The position numbers and the translations under genes are program-made. Below, in pieces: positions 1 through 5,629 of a stretch of DNA of 8,974 nt (positions within the stretch are counted from its first letter, which is position 1; each line of letters begins with the position of its first letter). Origin of the DNA: CACPJA01 sp964629335. Lineage in GTDB: Bacteria > Pseudomonadota > Gammaproteobacteria > Steroidobacterales > UBA11654. The notes under the pieces are model-generated. The model searched no databases, was not told the DNA's origin, and was given only the letters and a program-made list of their open reading frames with translations. The DNA is taken from assembly GCA_964629335.1 (NCBI GenBank), contig CAZVRH010000048.1:1-8974 (forward strand), written 5' to 3'.

Positions 1-384
1 AGAGGAATTCATCACGACATCTCTGTTCCCATAAAGAAAATTCCTGAGTTTATTGAAACTGCTTCAAAAGCTATGAAGGAAATTATTGGTAATTCAATTG
101 TCTATACATTCGGACACTTGGGTGATGGCAATCTTCATTTTACAAAAAAGCAACCTGAAAATATGCACGAGAAAAACTTTTTAGATAAAACTCATGAAGT
201 AAATAGAAAGGTACATGAAATTGCTGAATCACTTGGAGGCTCGTTTAGTGCAGAACACGGAATAGGGACAAAACTAAAGGATGATTTAGTTTTTTTCTCT
301 GATCCTGTAAAGATTCAGTTGATGCAATCCTTAAAACTGAGTATCGATCCTAATAACATTATGAATCCAAATAAACTGATTTAG
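1..384 (+). CDS. FAD-linked oxidase / 2-hydroxyacid dehydrogenase, C-terminal end (5'-truncated by window edge)
   Basis: The reading frame is open from base 1 to the TAG at 382-384, giving 127 residues of a longer protein whose start lies outside the window. The fragment matches the C-terminal FAD-linked oxidase domain found in GlcD, D-lactate dehydrogenases and D-2-hydroxyglutarate dehydrogenase. It opens with HHDISVPI, the conserved D-x-S-x-P segment. It then has GHLGDGNLH (bases 112-138), whose two His residues belong to the active site/metal site of this family, and AEHGIG (about 250-267). It ends in the usual IDPNNIMNPNKLI-type tail. These enzymes oxidise a 2-hydroxyacid to a 2-oxoacid using FAD and pass electrons to a quinone, cytochrome or electron-transfer flavoprotein. 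The exact substrate cannot be told from this end alone. The gene converges on the dioxygenase gene that follows and does not look related to the his operon. Confidence 0.88.
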   Translation, partial: RGIHHDISVPIKKIPEFIETASKAMKEIIGNSIVYTFGHLGDGNLHFTKKQPENMHEKNFLDKTHEVNRKVHEIAESLGGSFSAEHGIGTKLKDDLVFFSDPVKIQLMQSLKLSIDPNNIMNPNKLI

Positions 385-386
385 AT

Positions 387-1166
387 TTAAACCTTAAAGC
401 TATAATCTTTGTTTGGGTCCCTTTCATTATTTGGAGGAAAGCTTTTTCTCTTATCTTCAAAATAGGTTATTCGATGATTGCCATCTGATTGTTTATTGTA
501 GGTCAGATAGATATTGCATCGCCTTTGATTGGATGTATTCGATTCTGAGCCATGCGGGACATAACTATTAAAGATAATTATATCTCCAGCCTTTGTTTCA
601 ATGGGTTGCATCATTAAGTTTGGCAATTCACTTGGATCTAAAGGCTCCCACAAAGGACCAACAAGTCTATCCTTGTATAAACCAGAAGTATCGAATTCGA
701 CACATGCGTTTGCAGTATTACTATCTTCTACAGCTATTAGAACAGACAAAAATTCACTTCCGTATTCATCCCAACCTGCCTGTGAATCTTGATGCAGATG
801 ATCAGGAGGCGCTCCTGAAGGTTTATAGTTTATCTTCTCTTTTAATAAAATTCCTGGCTCACCAAATAATTCCCTCAGGATTTGATGAATTGTCTCGTGA
901 TTAACAATAGAGTCTAAATATTGATTGACCTCAATAAACTTCTCGATACGAATTAATAAAGGGTCAGAGCTCTTGTTTCCTTGGTGATAAGGTTCTTCAT
1001 AATATTTCATGATGCCGTTCTCTAGAGGCGCCTCATACTCCATCATATTGACTTCTTGAAGAATGCTGTTCATAACTATGTCGTCAAAAAAACCTTTTAA
1101 GACTAGAAAACCTGACTTTTTAAAGTTCATCATCTGTTGTTCGCTAATTGCCTTGGTTAGGGTCAT
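387..1166 (-). CDS. PhyH-family Fe(II)/2-oxoglutarate-dependent dioxygenase
   Basis: This 259-residue protein fits the phytanoyl-CoA dioxygenase (PhyH) family. The N-terminus has the usual helix plus strand (SEQQMMNFKKSGFLVLKGFF, residues 8-27). The iron-binding facial triad is visible as H125-x-D127 (in HLHQDSQAGWD) and a distal His205 (in YVPHGSE). Arg215 or Arg216 is the likely 2-oxoglutarate carboxylate ligand. Such enzymes hydroxylate a small molecule with O2 and 2-oxoglutarate in the cytoplasm. The KINYKP...HQDSQAGWD segment and the KRKSFPPNNERDP tail recall, from memory, the PhnY-like 2-aminoethylphosphonate dioxygenase branch. No PhnZ partner lies in the window, so the substrate is open. 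The ATG at 1166 gives a normal N-terminus, although no Shine-Dalgarno sequence is visible before it. The gene lies 77 bases downstream of the TrpR-like regulator on the same strand and could share its transcript. Confidence 0.85.
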   Translation of the reverse strand: MTLTKAISEQQMMNFKKSGFLVLKGFFDDIVMNSILQEVNMMEYEAPLENGIMKYYEEPYHQGNKSSDPLLIRIEKFIEVNQYLDSIVNHETIHQILRELFGEPGILLKEKINYKPSGAPPDHLHQDSQAGWDEYGSEFLSVLIAVEDSNTANACVEFDTSGLYKDRLVGPLWEPLDPSELPNLMMQPIETKAGDIIIFNSYVPHGSESNTSNQRRCNIYLTYNKQSDGNHRITYFEDKRKSFPPNNERDPNKDYSFKV

Positions 1167-1190
1167 ATATGAAAAATAATACCCTAATTT

Positions 1191-1217
1191 AAGCTTTTAG
1201 AGTAAAGCTTCTTTTTT
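1191..1217 (+). terminator. Terminator-like hairpin with T-run, plus-strand orientation
   Basis: AAGCTTT (1191-1197) and AAAGCTT (1204-1210) form a perfect 7-bp stem with a 6-base loop, followed by C and six T (1212-1217). Only two of the seven pairs are G-C, so the stem is weak. Its orientation would stop plus-strand transcription, yet the nearest plus-strand gene ended 800 bases earlier. It lies in the 77-base gap between the dioxygenase and regulator genes and could stop antisense read-through, or it may be chance in AT-rich DNA. Confidence 0.3.
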
Positions 1218-1243
1218 GAATGATTTGTTATTGGTAAAAGTTG

Positions 1244-1546
1244 TTAATTGAGTCGTCTTAAGACAAGAGAGTAGCCGCCTGATCCATCAGATAGGAATCT
1301 TGATACTCTGCCTATAGTGGTCAAACTTACACCTGTAATATTGTTAATCTCTCTGTAGGTATAACCTTCATCTAAGAGATCAGCAACAATCAACCGATCT
1401 TTAATGGATTGAAGTTCTGCTGGTGTAAGAATATCACTAAAGAAATCTCTGCATTCGTCAAGATTTTTTAAAGATACGATTGCTTTATAAAACTTTTCTT
1501 CAGTTTCTTTTTCTTCTTTACGATTAAAAACTCTTTCAACTTTCAT
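1244..1546 (-). CDS. TrpR-superfamily regulator, YerC/YecD type; candidate histidine-operon repressor
   Basis: This is a 100-residue helical DNA-binding protein. Residues from about 19 (FYKAIVSLKNLDECRDFF) through LTPAELQSIKDRLIVADLL match the dimerisation helices of the YerC/YecD branch of the Trp repressor superfamily. The segment YTYREINNITGVSLTTIGRVSRFL is its helix-turn-helix, and the GGYSLVLRRL end is also typical. Its gene lies just downstream of hisI on the same strand. Family members next to his genes have been proposed, from comparative genomics, as histidine regulators (often called HisR); this is recalled, not checked. The upstream region carries a sigma-70-like promoter and an 8-bp-repeat motif that recurs upstream of hisG, which suggests that it represses itself and the his operon. 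Which ligand it senses cannot be read from the sequence. The ATG at 1546 is the only reasonable start; no clear Shine-Dalgarno sequence precedes it. Confidence 0.88.
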   Translation of the reverse strand: MKVERVFNRKEEKETEEKFYKAIVSLKNLDECRDFFSDILTPAELQSIKDRLIVADLLDEGYTYREINNITGVSLTTIGRVSRFLSDGSGGYSLVLRRLN

Positions 1547-1551
1547 GATTA

Positions 1552-1580
1552 TATTTATGTACTAATGTATTAATTTGCTA
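1552..1580 (-). promoter_or_regulatory. Candidate operator of the TrpR-like regulator (autoregulatory site)
   Basis: On the plus strand, ATGTACTA (1557-1564) is followed directly by ATGTATTA (1565-1572) and a degenerate ATTTGCTA (1573-1580), three units in 8-bp register. Bases 1552-1569 are identical to 8938-8955 upstream of hisG, and the match extends to 22 of 23 bases over 1552-1574. The site lies between a predicted promoter (-10 at 1585-1590) and the regulator's ATG at 1546, so a bound protein would sit over the start of the transcript. Operator function is inferred from the shared block, its position, and the geometry it shares with the trp operator. Confidence 0.6.
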
Positions 1581-1584
1581 AAGC

Positions 1585-1612
1585 ATTATATCGCTTATAA
1601 TTCTTATTACAA
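1585..1612 (-). promoter_or_regulatory. Sigma-70-like promoter for the TrpR-like regulator
   Basis: On the minus strand, TTGTAA (1612-1607) and a perfect TATAAT (1590-1585) are separated by 16 bases. Transcription would start near 1578, giving an untranslated leader of about 30 bases that contains the repeat-type operator. This would let the regulator gene, and perhaps the dioxygenase gene behind it, be transcribed separately from the his operon. AT-rich DNA yields chance matches, so confidence is moderate. Confidence 0.5.
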
Positions 1613-1640
1613 GGTGCTCCAATTCTGGCCCTATAAGATG

Positions 1641-1682
1641 AAAAAATCCTTAAAGTTTATAATTGATGGCGTCCATAATTAT
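1641..1682 (-). terminator. Weak hairpin plus T-tract after hisI, possible his operon terminator
   Basis: Just after the hisI stop, the minus strand can fold ATAATTATGG with CCATCAATTAT (1682-1659): a 10-bp stem with one bulged C and a 3-base loop. A run of six T follows at 1646-1641, but it is 12 bases past the stem. A standard intrinsic terminator has the T-run right at the stem, so this may be leaky, or only a pause or RNA-stabilising hairpin. Confidence 0.35.
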
Positions 1683-1685
1683 CAT

Positions 1686-2159
1686 TTATAGTTTAGTTGG
1701 ATTTACTTCATCTCCGTATACAGTTTTAGGGTCAAATACTTTCTCTTTATCTGTAAATAGGAGCCCTACATTGCCGTCCGTATAATCTATCTTTCTATAA
1801 AAGCATGTCCGATAACCGACGTGACAACTTGCACCTCCAAGCACTTCAACTTTAGCCCAAATGGCATCTTGATCATCATCTATGTGGAGCTCTTTTACGT
1901 TCTGAAAGAAACCGCTTGTTGCTCCTTTGTGCCATATCACCTCTCTACTTCGACTATAATAATGCATTTGACCAATAACTATCGTCTTTTCAAGTGCTTC
2001 CTCGTTCATATAACCGTGCATAAGTAACTCACCAGTAGCATAATCAGTTGCCACAACTGGTATCAGGCCAAAAGAATCAAATTTAGGTGCTAATTCCATA
2101 CCTTCTTCGACCTGTTCAATGGTTTTCCTATCAGAAAAAATGTTTCGTTTAATCCTCAT
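1686..2159 (-). CDS. hisI: Phosphoribosyl-AMP cyclohydrolase (HisI)
   Basis: HisI opens the adenine ring of phosphoribosyl-AMP in the third step of histidine synthesis. The core is clear: LLMHGYMNEEAL (46-57), HYYSRSREVIWHKGATSG (66-83) and CHVGYRTC (112-119), with C112 and C119 as two zinc ligands. The metal loop reads D94-D95-D96-Q97-D98, where most HisI proteins have D-C-D-x-D. D94, D96 and D98 would be the magnesium ligands, but the usual third zinc ligand Cys is replaced by D95, and there is one extra residue before C112. The protein is 157 residues, longer than many stand-alone HisI proteins, with extra sequence at both ends. It is a free-standing gene 3 bases after hisE, whereas E. coli has a fused HisIE with the domains in the other order. 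The start at 2159 follows the hisE stop (TGA GAG ATG). Confidence 0.92.
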   Translation of the reverse strand: MRIKRNIFSDRKTIEQVEEGMELAPKFDSFGLIPVVATDYATGELLMHGYMNEEALEKTIVIGQMHYYSRSREVIWHKGATSGFFQNVKELHIDDDQDAIWAKVEVLGGASCHVGYRTCFYRKIDYTDGNVGLLFTDKEKVFDPKTVYGDEVNPTKL

Positions 2160-2162
2160 CTC

Positions 2163-2465
2163 TCATTTATTATGTCTGGATTCAAGTTCATTAGAGATAT
2201 CATTGAGACTGATATTGTTTGCTCTTAACAATACAAGAAAGTGATACATTAAATCTGCTGCCTCCCATAAGAGTTCTTCCTTTTTAGGAGGACGCTCTAA
2301 GGAAGCAACTGCTAATTCACCGCTTTCTTCAACTAATTTTTTTGCAACTAAGCCAGGACCAGAAGAGATAAGTTGGTACGTGTAACTATCTTTATCTGAT
2401 TCGCTTATTCTTGCTTCTATAATAGTTTCTAAATCATAAATGAAATCCTTAGTATTCTCTTTCAT
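2163..2465 (-). CDS. hisE: Phosphoribosyl-ATP pyrophosphatase (HisE)
   Basis: HisE removes pyrophosphate from phosphoribosyl-ATP, the second step of the pathway. This 100-residue all-helical protein shows the MazG-like metal-binding pattern of the family: E47-S-G-E50 within KKLVEESGELAVA, then E68-A-A-D71 within LLWEAADLMYHFLVLL. The length is normal for a stand-alone HisE. Its ATG overlaps the hisF stop by 4 bases (ATGA), which indicates translational coupling. It precedes hisI as a separate gene, so the two domains that enteric bacteria fuse as I-then-E are here split and in E-then-I order. Confidence 0.93.
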   Translation of the reverse strand: MKENTKDFIYDLETIIEARISESDKDSYTYQLISSGPGLVAKKLVEESGELAVASLERPPKKEELLWEAADLMYHFLVLLRANNISLNDISNELESRHNK

Positions 2466-3229
2466 AATCTAACCTCAATATCCTTACTTTTTAGAAAAAC
2501 TTTTAACTGATAAATATTAATTATATTTTTATGAAACACGCTTGCAGCAAGAGTGCCACTGACATTCGCTTTTAATATAACTTCAGAAAAATCAGACAGC
2601 TGTCCAGCTCCACCTGAAGCAATAAGAGGAACATCAATAACTTGATTAACTTCCATCAGTTGTTCGACATCATACCCTTTACGAACACCGTCTTGATTTA
2701 TACAATTTAAAACAATTTCACCCGCACCTCTTTCCTCTACCTCTCTTGCCCAAGAAGACGTTTCTTTTTTGGTTTTCTTGGTTGTTTCTGGGTTGCCGGT
2801 ATGACTGTAGACTAGATATTGATTATCTTTTTGGTAACTATCGATACCAACAACCACACATTGTGATCCAAAGTTATTAGCGAGTTCTGAGATTAACTCA
2901 GGTCTTTCGATCGCAGGGGTGTTGATAGAGATTTTATCTGCTCCATAATTTAGTATTTCTTCTGCATCATTAATGCTTCTAATGCCGCCTGCAACACAAA
3001 ACGGGATGTTAATTTTACTGGCAACTTTATTAACCCAACTTCGATCGACTCTCCTTTGATCAGGACTAGCTGTAATATCATAAAAAACAAGCTCGTCAGC
3101 TCCCTCTTCATTATAACGAACTGATAAATCCAAAATATCACCAACAATTTTGTGATCTCTAAATTGTATACCTTTGACGACATTGCCTTCTTTGACGTCT
3201 AGACATGGGATTATCCGTCGAGTAAGAAT
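2462..3229 (-). CDS. hisF: Imidazole glycerol phosphate synthase cyclase subunit (HisF), apparent ATT start
   Basis: HisF uses ammonia from HisH to convert PRFAR to imidazole glycerol phosphate and AICAR. It is a (beta/alpha)8 barrel, here 255 residues (E. coli 258). Catalytic D11 (in RRIIPCLDVKEGNVVKG) and D130 (in VVVGIDSYQ) fall at the classical positions when the protein begins at the ATT at 3229-3227. The frame upstream of that codon has no ATG, GTG or TTG before a TAA stop. The first conventional start inside the gene, a TTG at 3133, would delete strand 1 and D11. The ATT sits where the family's initiator Met belongs (M/I-L-T-R-R-I-I-P) and has GAGGAG upstream, with 8 bases between AGGAG and ATT. 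The 5' end overlaps hisA by 19 bases. AUU starts are rare but known (E. coli infC); a single-base sequencing error from ATG is the alternative. Confidence 0.9.
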   Translation of the reverse strand: MLTRRIIPCLDVKEGNVVKGIQFRDHKIVGDILDLSVRYNEEGADELVFYDITASPDQRRVDRSWVNKVASKINIPFCVAGGIRSINDAEEILNYGADKISINTPAIERPELISELANNFGSQCVVVGIDSYQKDNQYLVYSHTGNPETTKKTKKETSSWAREVEERGAGEIVLNCINQDGVRKGYDVEQLMEVNQVIDVPLIASGGAGQLSDFSEVILKANVSGTLAASVFHKNIINIYQLKVFLKSKDIEVRL

Positions 3230-3948
3230 CCTTTTATCTCCTCTTCTGAAATTTTATTCTCAAGCAATGATTTTCCAGCGACTGCCGCATATATTGATTT
3301 ACTCTTAAGTTTGACTAAATCATTAATACTGCTAACACCGCCGGAAGATATTAAACGAACACCAGGATTGTGTTTCATACATCTCTCGTAGAGCTCAATA
3401 TTTGGACCCTCTAGGGTTCCGTCTTTTTGAATATCTGTAATAAGAAAATCATTAAACCCACAATTTATAAATTCATTGATTAACGACCATAGGTCTAACC
3501 CTGATGATTCTTTCCATCCATTAATCATTACTTCAGGGGGTGAAATATCTGTTCTTACGTCTAACGCTATAATCAATCTTCTTTTTTCTTTTTCATTTGT
3601 GAACGATTTAACTTCTGAAATATTTTGTACGGCATAACTTCCTATCACCAAATAATTAATCGGTGATTGCAACCATTGTTTAATCTGATCCTTAGATCTG
3701 AGGCCACCCCCCATTTGAATCTTTAGACTTGTCGAACTAATAATTTTCTTGACGATGTCAGTATTCATAGAGATTCCGTCCCTGGTGCCTTCTAAATCAA
3801 CAAGGTGAAGTCTAGAAAATCCTATCGATTCATAATACTTTGCTAATGAGACAGGATCTTTCTTATAGTAAGTGACTTCATTAAAATCACCTTTGAGCAA
3901 TCTCACACATTGTCCATTTAAGAGGTCTATTGCTGGTATCAATTCCAT
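3211..3948 (-). CDS. hisA: ProFAR isomerase (HisA)
   Basis: HisA isomerises the aminoaldose ProFAR to PRFAR in the fourth step. It is a 245-residue (beta/alpha)8 barrel, the usual size. The two catalytic aspartates are D8 in ELIPAIDLLNG and D130 in IIALDVRTD, and the phosphate-binding motifs QMGGGLRS (78-85) and ISSGGVSS in the C-terminal half are present. TDIQKDGTLEGPN (171-183) is also characteristic. The ATG follows the hisH stop after a single base. The last 19 bases double as the start of hisF and carry its ribosome binding site. Confidence 0.97.
   Translation of the reverse strand: MELIPAIDLLNGQCVRLLKGDFNEVTYYKKDPVSLAKYYESIGFSRLHLVDLEGTRDGISMNTDIVKKIISSTSLKIQMGGGLRSKDQIKQWLQSPINYLVIGSYAVQNISEVKSFTNEKEKRRLIIALDVRTDISPPEVMINGWKESSGLDLWSLINEFINCGFNDFLITDIQKDGTLEGPNIELYERCMKHNPGVRLISSGGVSSINDLVKLKSKSIYAAVAGKSLLENKISEEEIKGFLLDG
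3217..3243 (-). promoter_or_regulatory. Ribosome binding site that sets the hisF ATT start
   Basis: On the minus strand, inside the last codons of hisA, GAGGAG is followed by ATAAAAGG and then ATT. The 8-base spacing from AGGAG to ATT is near optimal. This is one of the clearest Shine-Dalgarno sequences examined in the operon; hisG and the regulator gene lack an obvious one. It argues that translation really begins at this ATT. Confidence 0.6.
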
Positions 3949-3949
3949 G

Positions 3950-4549
3950 TTATTTAATTTTGAAAAAATTAGTTAACAAAGTGGATCCCTGTAATCCTGA
4001 TTTTTCAGGATGGAACTGGGTTCCATAAAAATTGTCTTTTTGGATCATTGATGAAAACAAAAAATCATACTCAGTCATGCCGGTAGTTTCTTTGACAATC
4101 GGAACATAGTAACTATGAACAAAATAAAAATATTCGCCGTCGTTTATGTTTCTGGTTAATTCCATTGGATAATCAAAATTAAGACGGTTCCAACCCATAT
4201 GGGGAACTGGGTGTTCACTGTTGGCCACAAAGGATTTACAGTTACCTTCTATAACTCCTAAGCATTCTGAATTATTCTCACTGGATGATTGCATTAGTAA
4301 CTGCATGCCAAGACAAATCCCCAGAGTTGGCTGAGTTAATAATGGGATAACTTCAATTAAATCATTATTCTTTAGAGTCTCTATTGCTTTTTTTGCAGAA
4401 CCCACACCCGGTAAAATTACATGACTGGAATTAATAATTTTTTGAGGATGTTCGGTCTCAATATAATTAATATCCAGCCGATCCAAAGCGTATTTAAGAG
4501 AAGCTAAATTAGAACCTATCGAACTGATGATGGCAACTTTCTGTTTCAT
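3950..4549 (-). CDS. hisH: Imidazole glycerol phosphate synthase glutaminase subunit (HisH)
   Basis: HisH hydrolyses glutamine and channels the ammonia into HisF; the two form the IGP synthase heterodimer. The 199-residue protein is a class I glutamine amidotransferase. The nucleophile is C79 in LGICLGMQLL, and the His/Glu pair is H180 and E182 in GTQFHPEKSG. The oxyanion-region strand is LPGVGSAKKA (46-55), and the HisH-typical VPHMGWNRL segment is present. Its ATG directly follows the hisB TAA with no gap (TAAATG), indicating coupled translation. Confidence 0.97.
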   Translation of the reverse strand: MKQKVAIISSIGSNLASLKYALDRLDINYIETEHPQKIINSSHVILPGVGSAKKAIETLKNNDLIEVIPLLTQPTLGICLGMQLLMQSSSENNSECLGVIEGNCKSFVANSEHPVPHMGWNRLNFDYPMELTRNINDGEYFYFVHSYYVPIVKETTGMTEYDFLFSSMIQKDNFYGTQFHPEKSGLQGSTLLTNFFKIK

Positions 4550-5629
4550 TTACAACATGCCTTTGGTTGAAGGTAAATCTTTATTCCCTGACACATTTAA
4601 AGCCTGAGATAAAGCTCTACCAAGAACTTTGAAGCAAGCTTCAATTTTGTGATGGTCGTCTTCACCTGAAACACTTAAATGTATATTGGCTCCAAGTGAC
4701 TGACTGAAGGTATAAAAAAAATGCGGAATTAACTCAGTTGGTAATTCTCCAATATTTTCTCTTCTAAACTCCCCTTTAAATCTAAAAAAAGGTCGATCGG
4801 ATAAATCAATAGCTATATTTGCTAAGGCATCATCCATTGGCAGGGTAAAACCATACCGGCCAATGCCTCTTTTGTTGCTTAAAGACTCTTTAATAGCCTG
4901 TCCTAAGGTAATAGAAACATCTTCGACGGTATGATGTTCATCAACCTGCAGATCTCCATTGCATTGTAAATCTATGGATATTCCCGAATGCTTCCCTAAT
5001 TGTTCAATCATATGATCAAAAAAACCAATACCCGTATTAACCAACAACGGTGACGAACTGTCTAAATTGACTGTAGCTGTAATTTGGGTCTCAGTGGTCT
5101 CCCTCGTAACCTTAGCCATTCGATCTCGACTAAGAATTGTGTCAGTAATACGATTCCATTCGCCATCGTTTTTAGGATTAATTTTGATACCCTTGATGCC
5201 TAGGTTATTTGCTAATTGAAGATCTGTGTCCCTATCACCAATAACATAGGATCTTGCTTTATCGATATTCCGGTCTACAAGAAATTGAGTTAATAAGCCT
5301 GTCCTAGGTTTTCTGCAGTCGCACATTTCACTTTCAAAGTGAGGGCATATAAAGATTTCTTCAAATGTAATGTTTTGTGAAAGCAATAGATCGATTATAA
5401 AATTCTGACATCTTCCAAAATCAGCTTCAGAAAATGAGTTTGAGCCAAGACCGTCTTGATTCGTGACCATCACTAGAAGATAACCGCTGTCTTTGAGTCT
5501 AGCTAAGGCTTGAATAACATTTGGCAAGAAACGAACCTTAGATAATGAATCAACTTGAAAATCCTCAGGCTCAGCAATTAAAGTTCCATCCCTATCTAAA
5601 AATAATATTTTTTGAGACTGGTTATTCAT
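4550..5629 (-). CDS. hisB: Bifunctional histidinol-phosphatase / imidazoleglycerol-phosphate dehydratase (HisB)
   Basis: This 359-residue fusion (E. coli 355) performs two non-adjacent steps: dehydration of imidazole glycerol phosphate and, later, dephosphorylation of histidinol phosphate. The N-terminal HAD phosphatase domain (about 1-165) has D12-R-D14-G-T, the motif VTNQDGLG, a zinc loop C95-P-H97...C103-D-C105, and GDRDTD near 131. The dehydratase domain (about 170-359) has GFFDHM (202-207), DEHHTVED (230-237) and HHKIE (326-330), the two His-rich manganese sites. The two-domain form is typical of gammaproteobacteria and also occurs in Bacteroidetes and some epsilonproteobacteria; the intact Cys/His zinc loop resembles the enteric type. 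The start overlaps the hisC stop by 8 bases. Confidence 0.97.
   Translation of the reverse strand: MNNQSQKILFLDRDGTLIAEPEDFQVDSLSKVRFLPNVIQALARLKDSGYLLVMVTNQDGLGSNSFSEADFGRCQNFIIDLLLSQNITFEEIFICPHFESEMCDCRKPRTGLLTQFLVDRNIDKARSYVIGDRDTDLQLANNLGIKGIKINPKNDGEWNRITDTILSRDRMAKVTRETTETQITATVNLDSSSPLLVNTGIGFFDHMIEQLGKHSGISIDLQCNGDLQVDEHHTVEDVSITLGQAIKESLSNKRGIGRYGFTLPMDDALANIAIDLSDRPFFRFKGEFRRENIGELPTELIPHFFYTFSQSLGANIHLSVSGEDDHHKIEACFKVLGRALSQALNVSGNKDLPSTKGML

Noticed and set aside
593..904. Plus-strand open frames inside the dioxygenase gene, and similar ones inside hisI and hisD.
   Set aside because: They are antisense to well-conserved genes, match no known family and have no supporting start signals.
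1244..1546. Calling the regulator the classical tryptophan repressor TrpR.
   Set aside because: The sequence fits the YerC/YecD branch (GYTYREI...GGYSLVLRRL), no trp gene is nearby, and the context is histidine synthesis.
1548..1553. TATAAT one base before the regulator ATG as its -10 box.
   Set aside because: Transcription would start inside the coding sequence, with no alternative in-frame start nearby. The upstream TTGTAA-16-TATAAT pair fits better.
3038..3133. hisF starting at the TTG at 3133 (223 residues).
   Set aside because: It would remove the first barrel strand and catalytic Asp11, and the 32 codons upstream encode a perfect HisF N-terminus in frame with a ribosome binding site.
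2950..3229. A frameshift in the hisF 5' region, suggested by an overlapping open frame there.
   Set aside because: The HisF frame is continuous from 3229 to 2462 with conserved residues throughout; the other frame encodes nothing recognisable.
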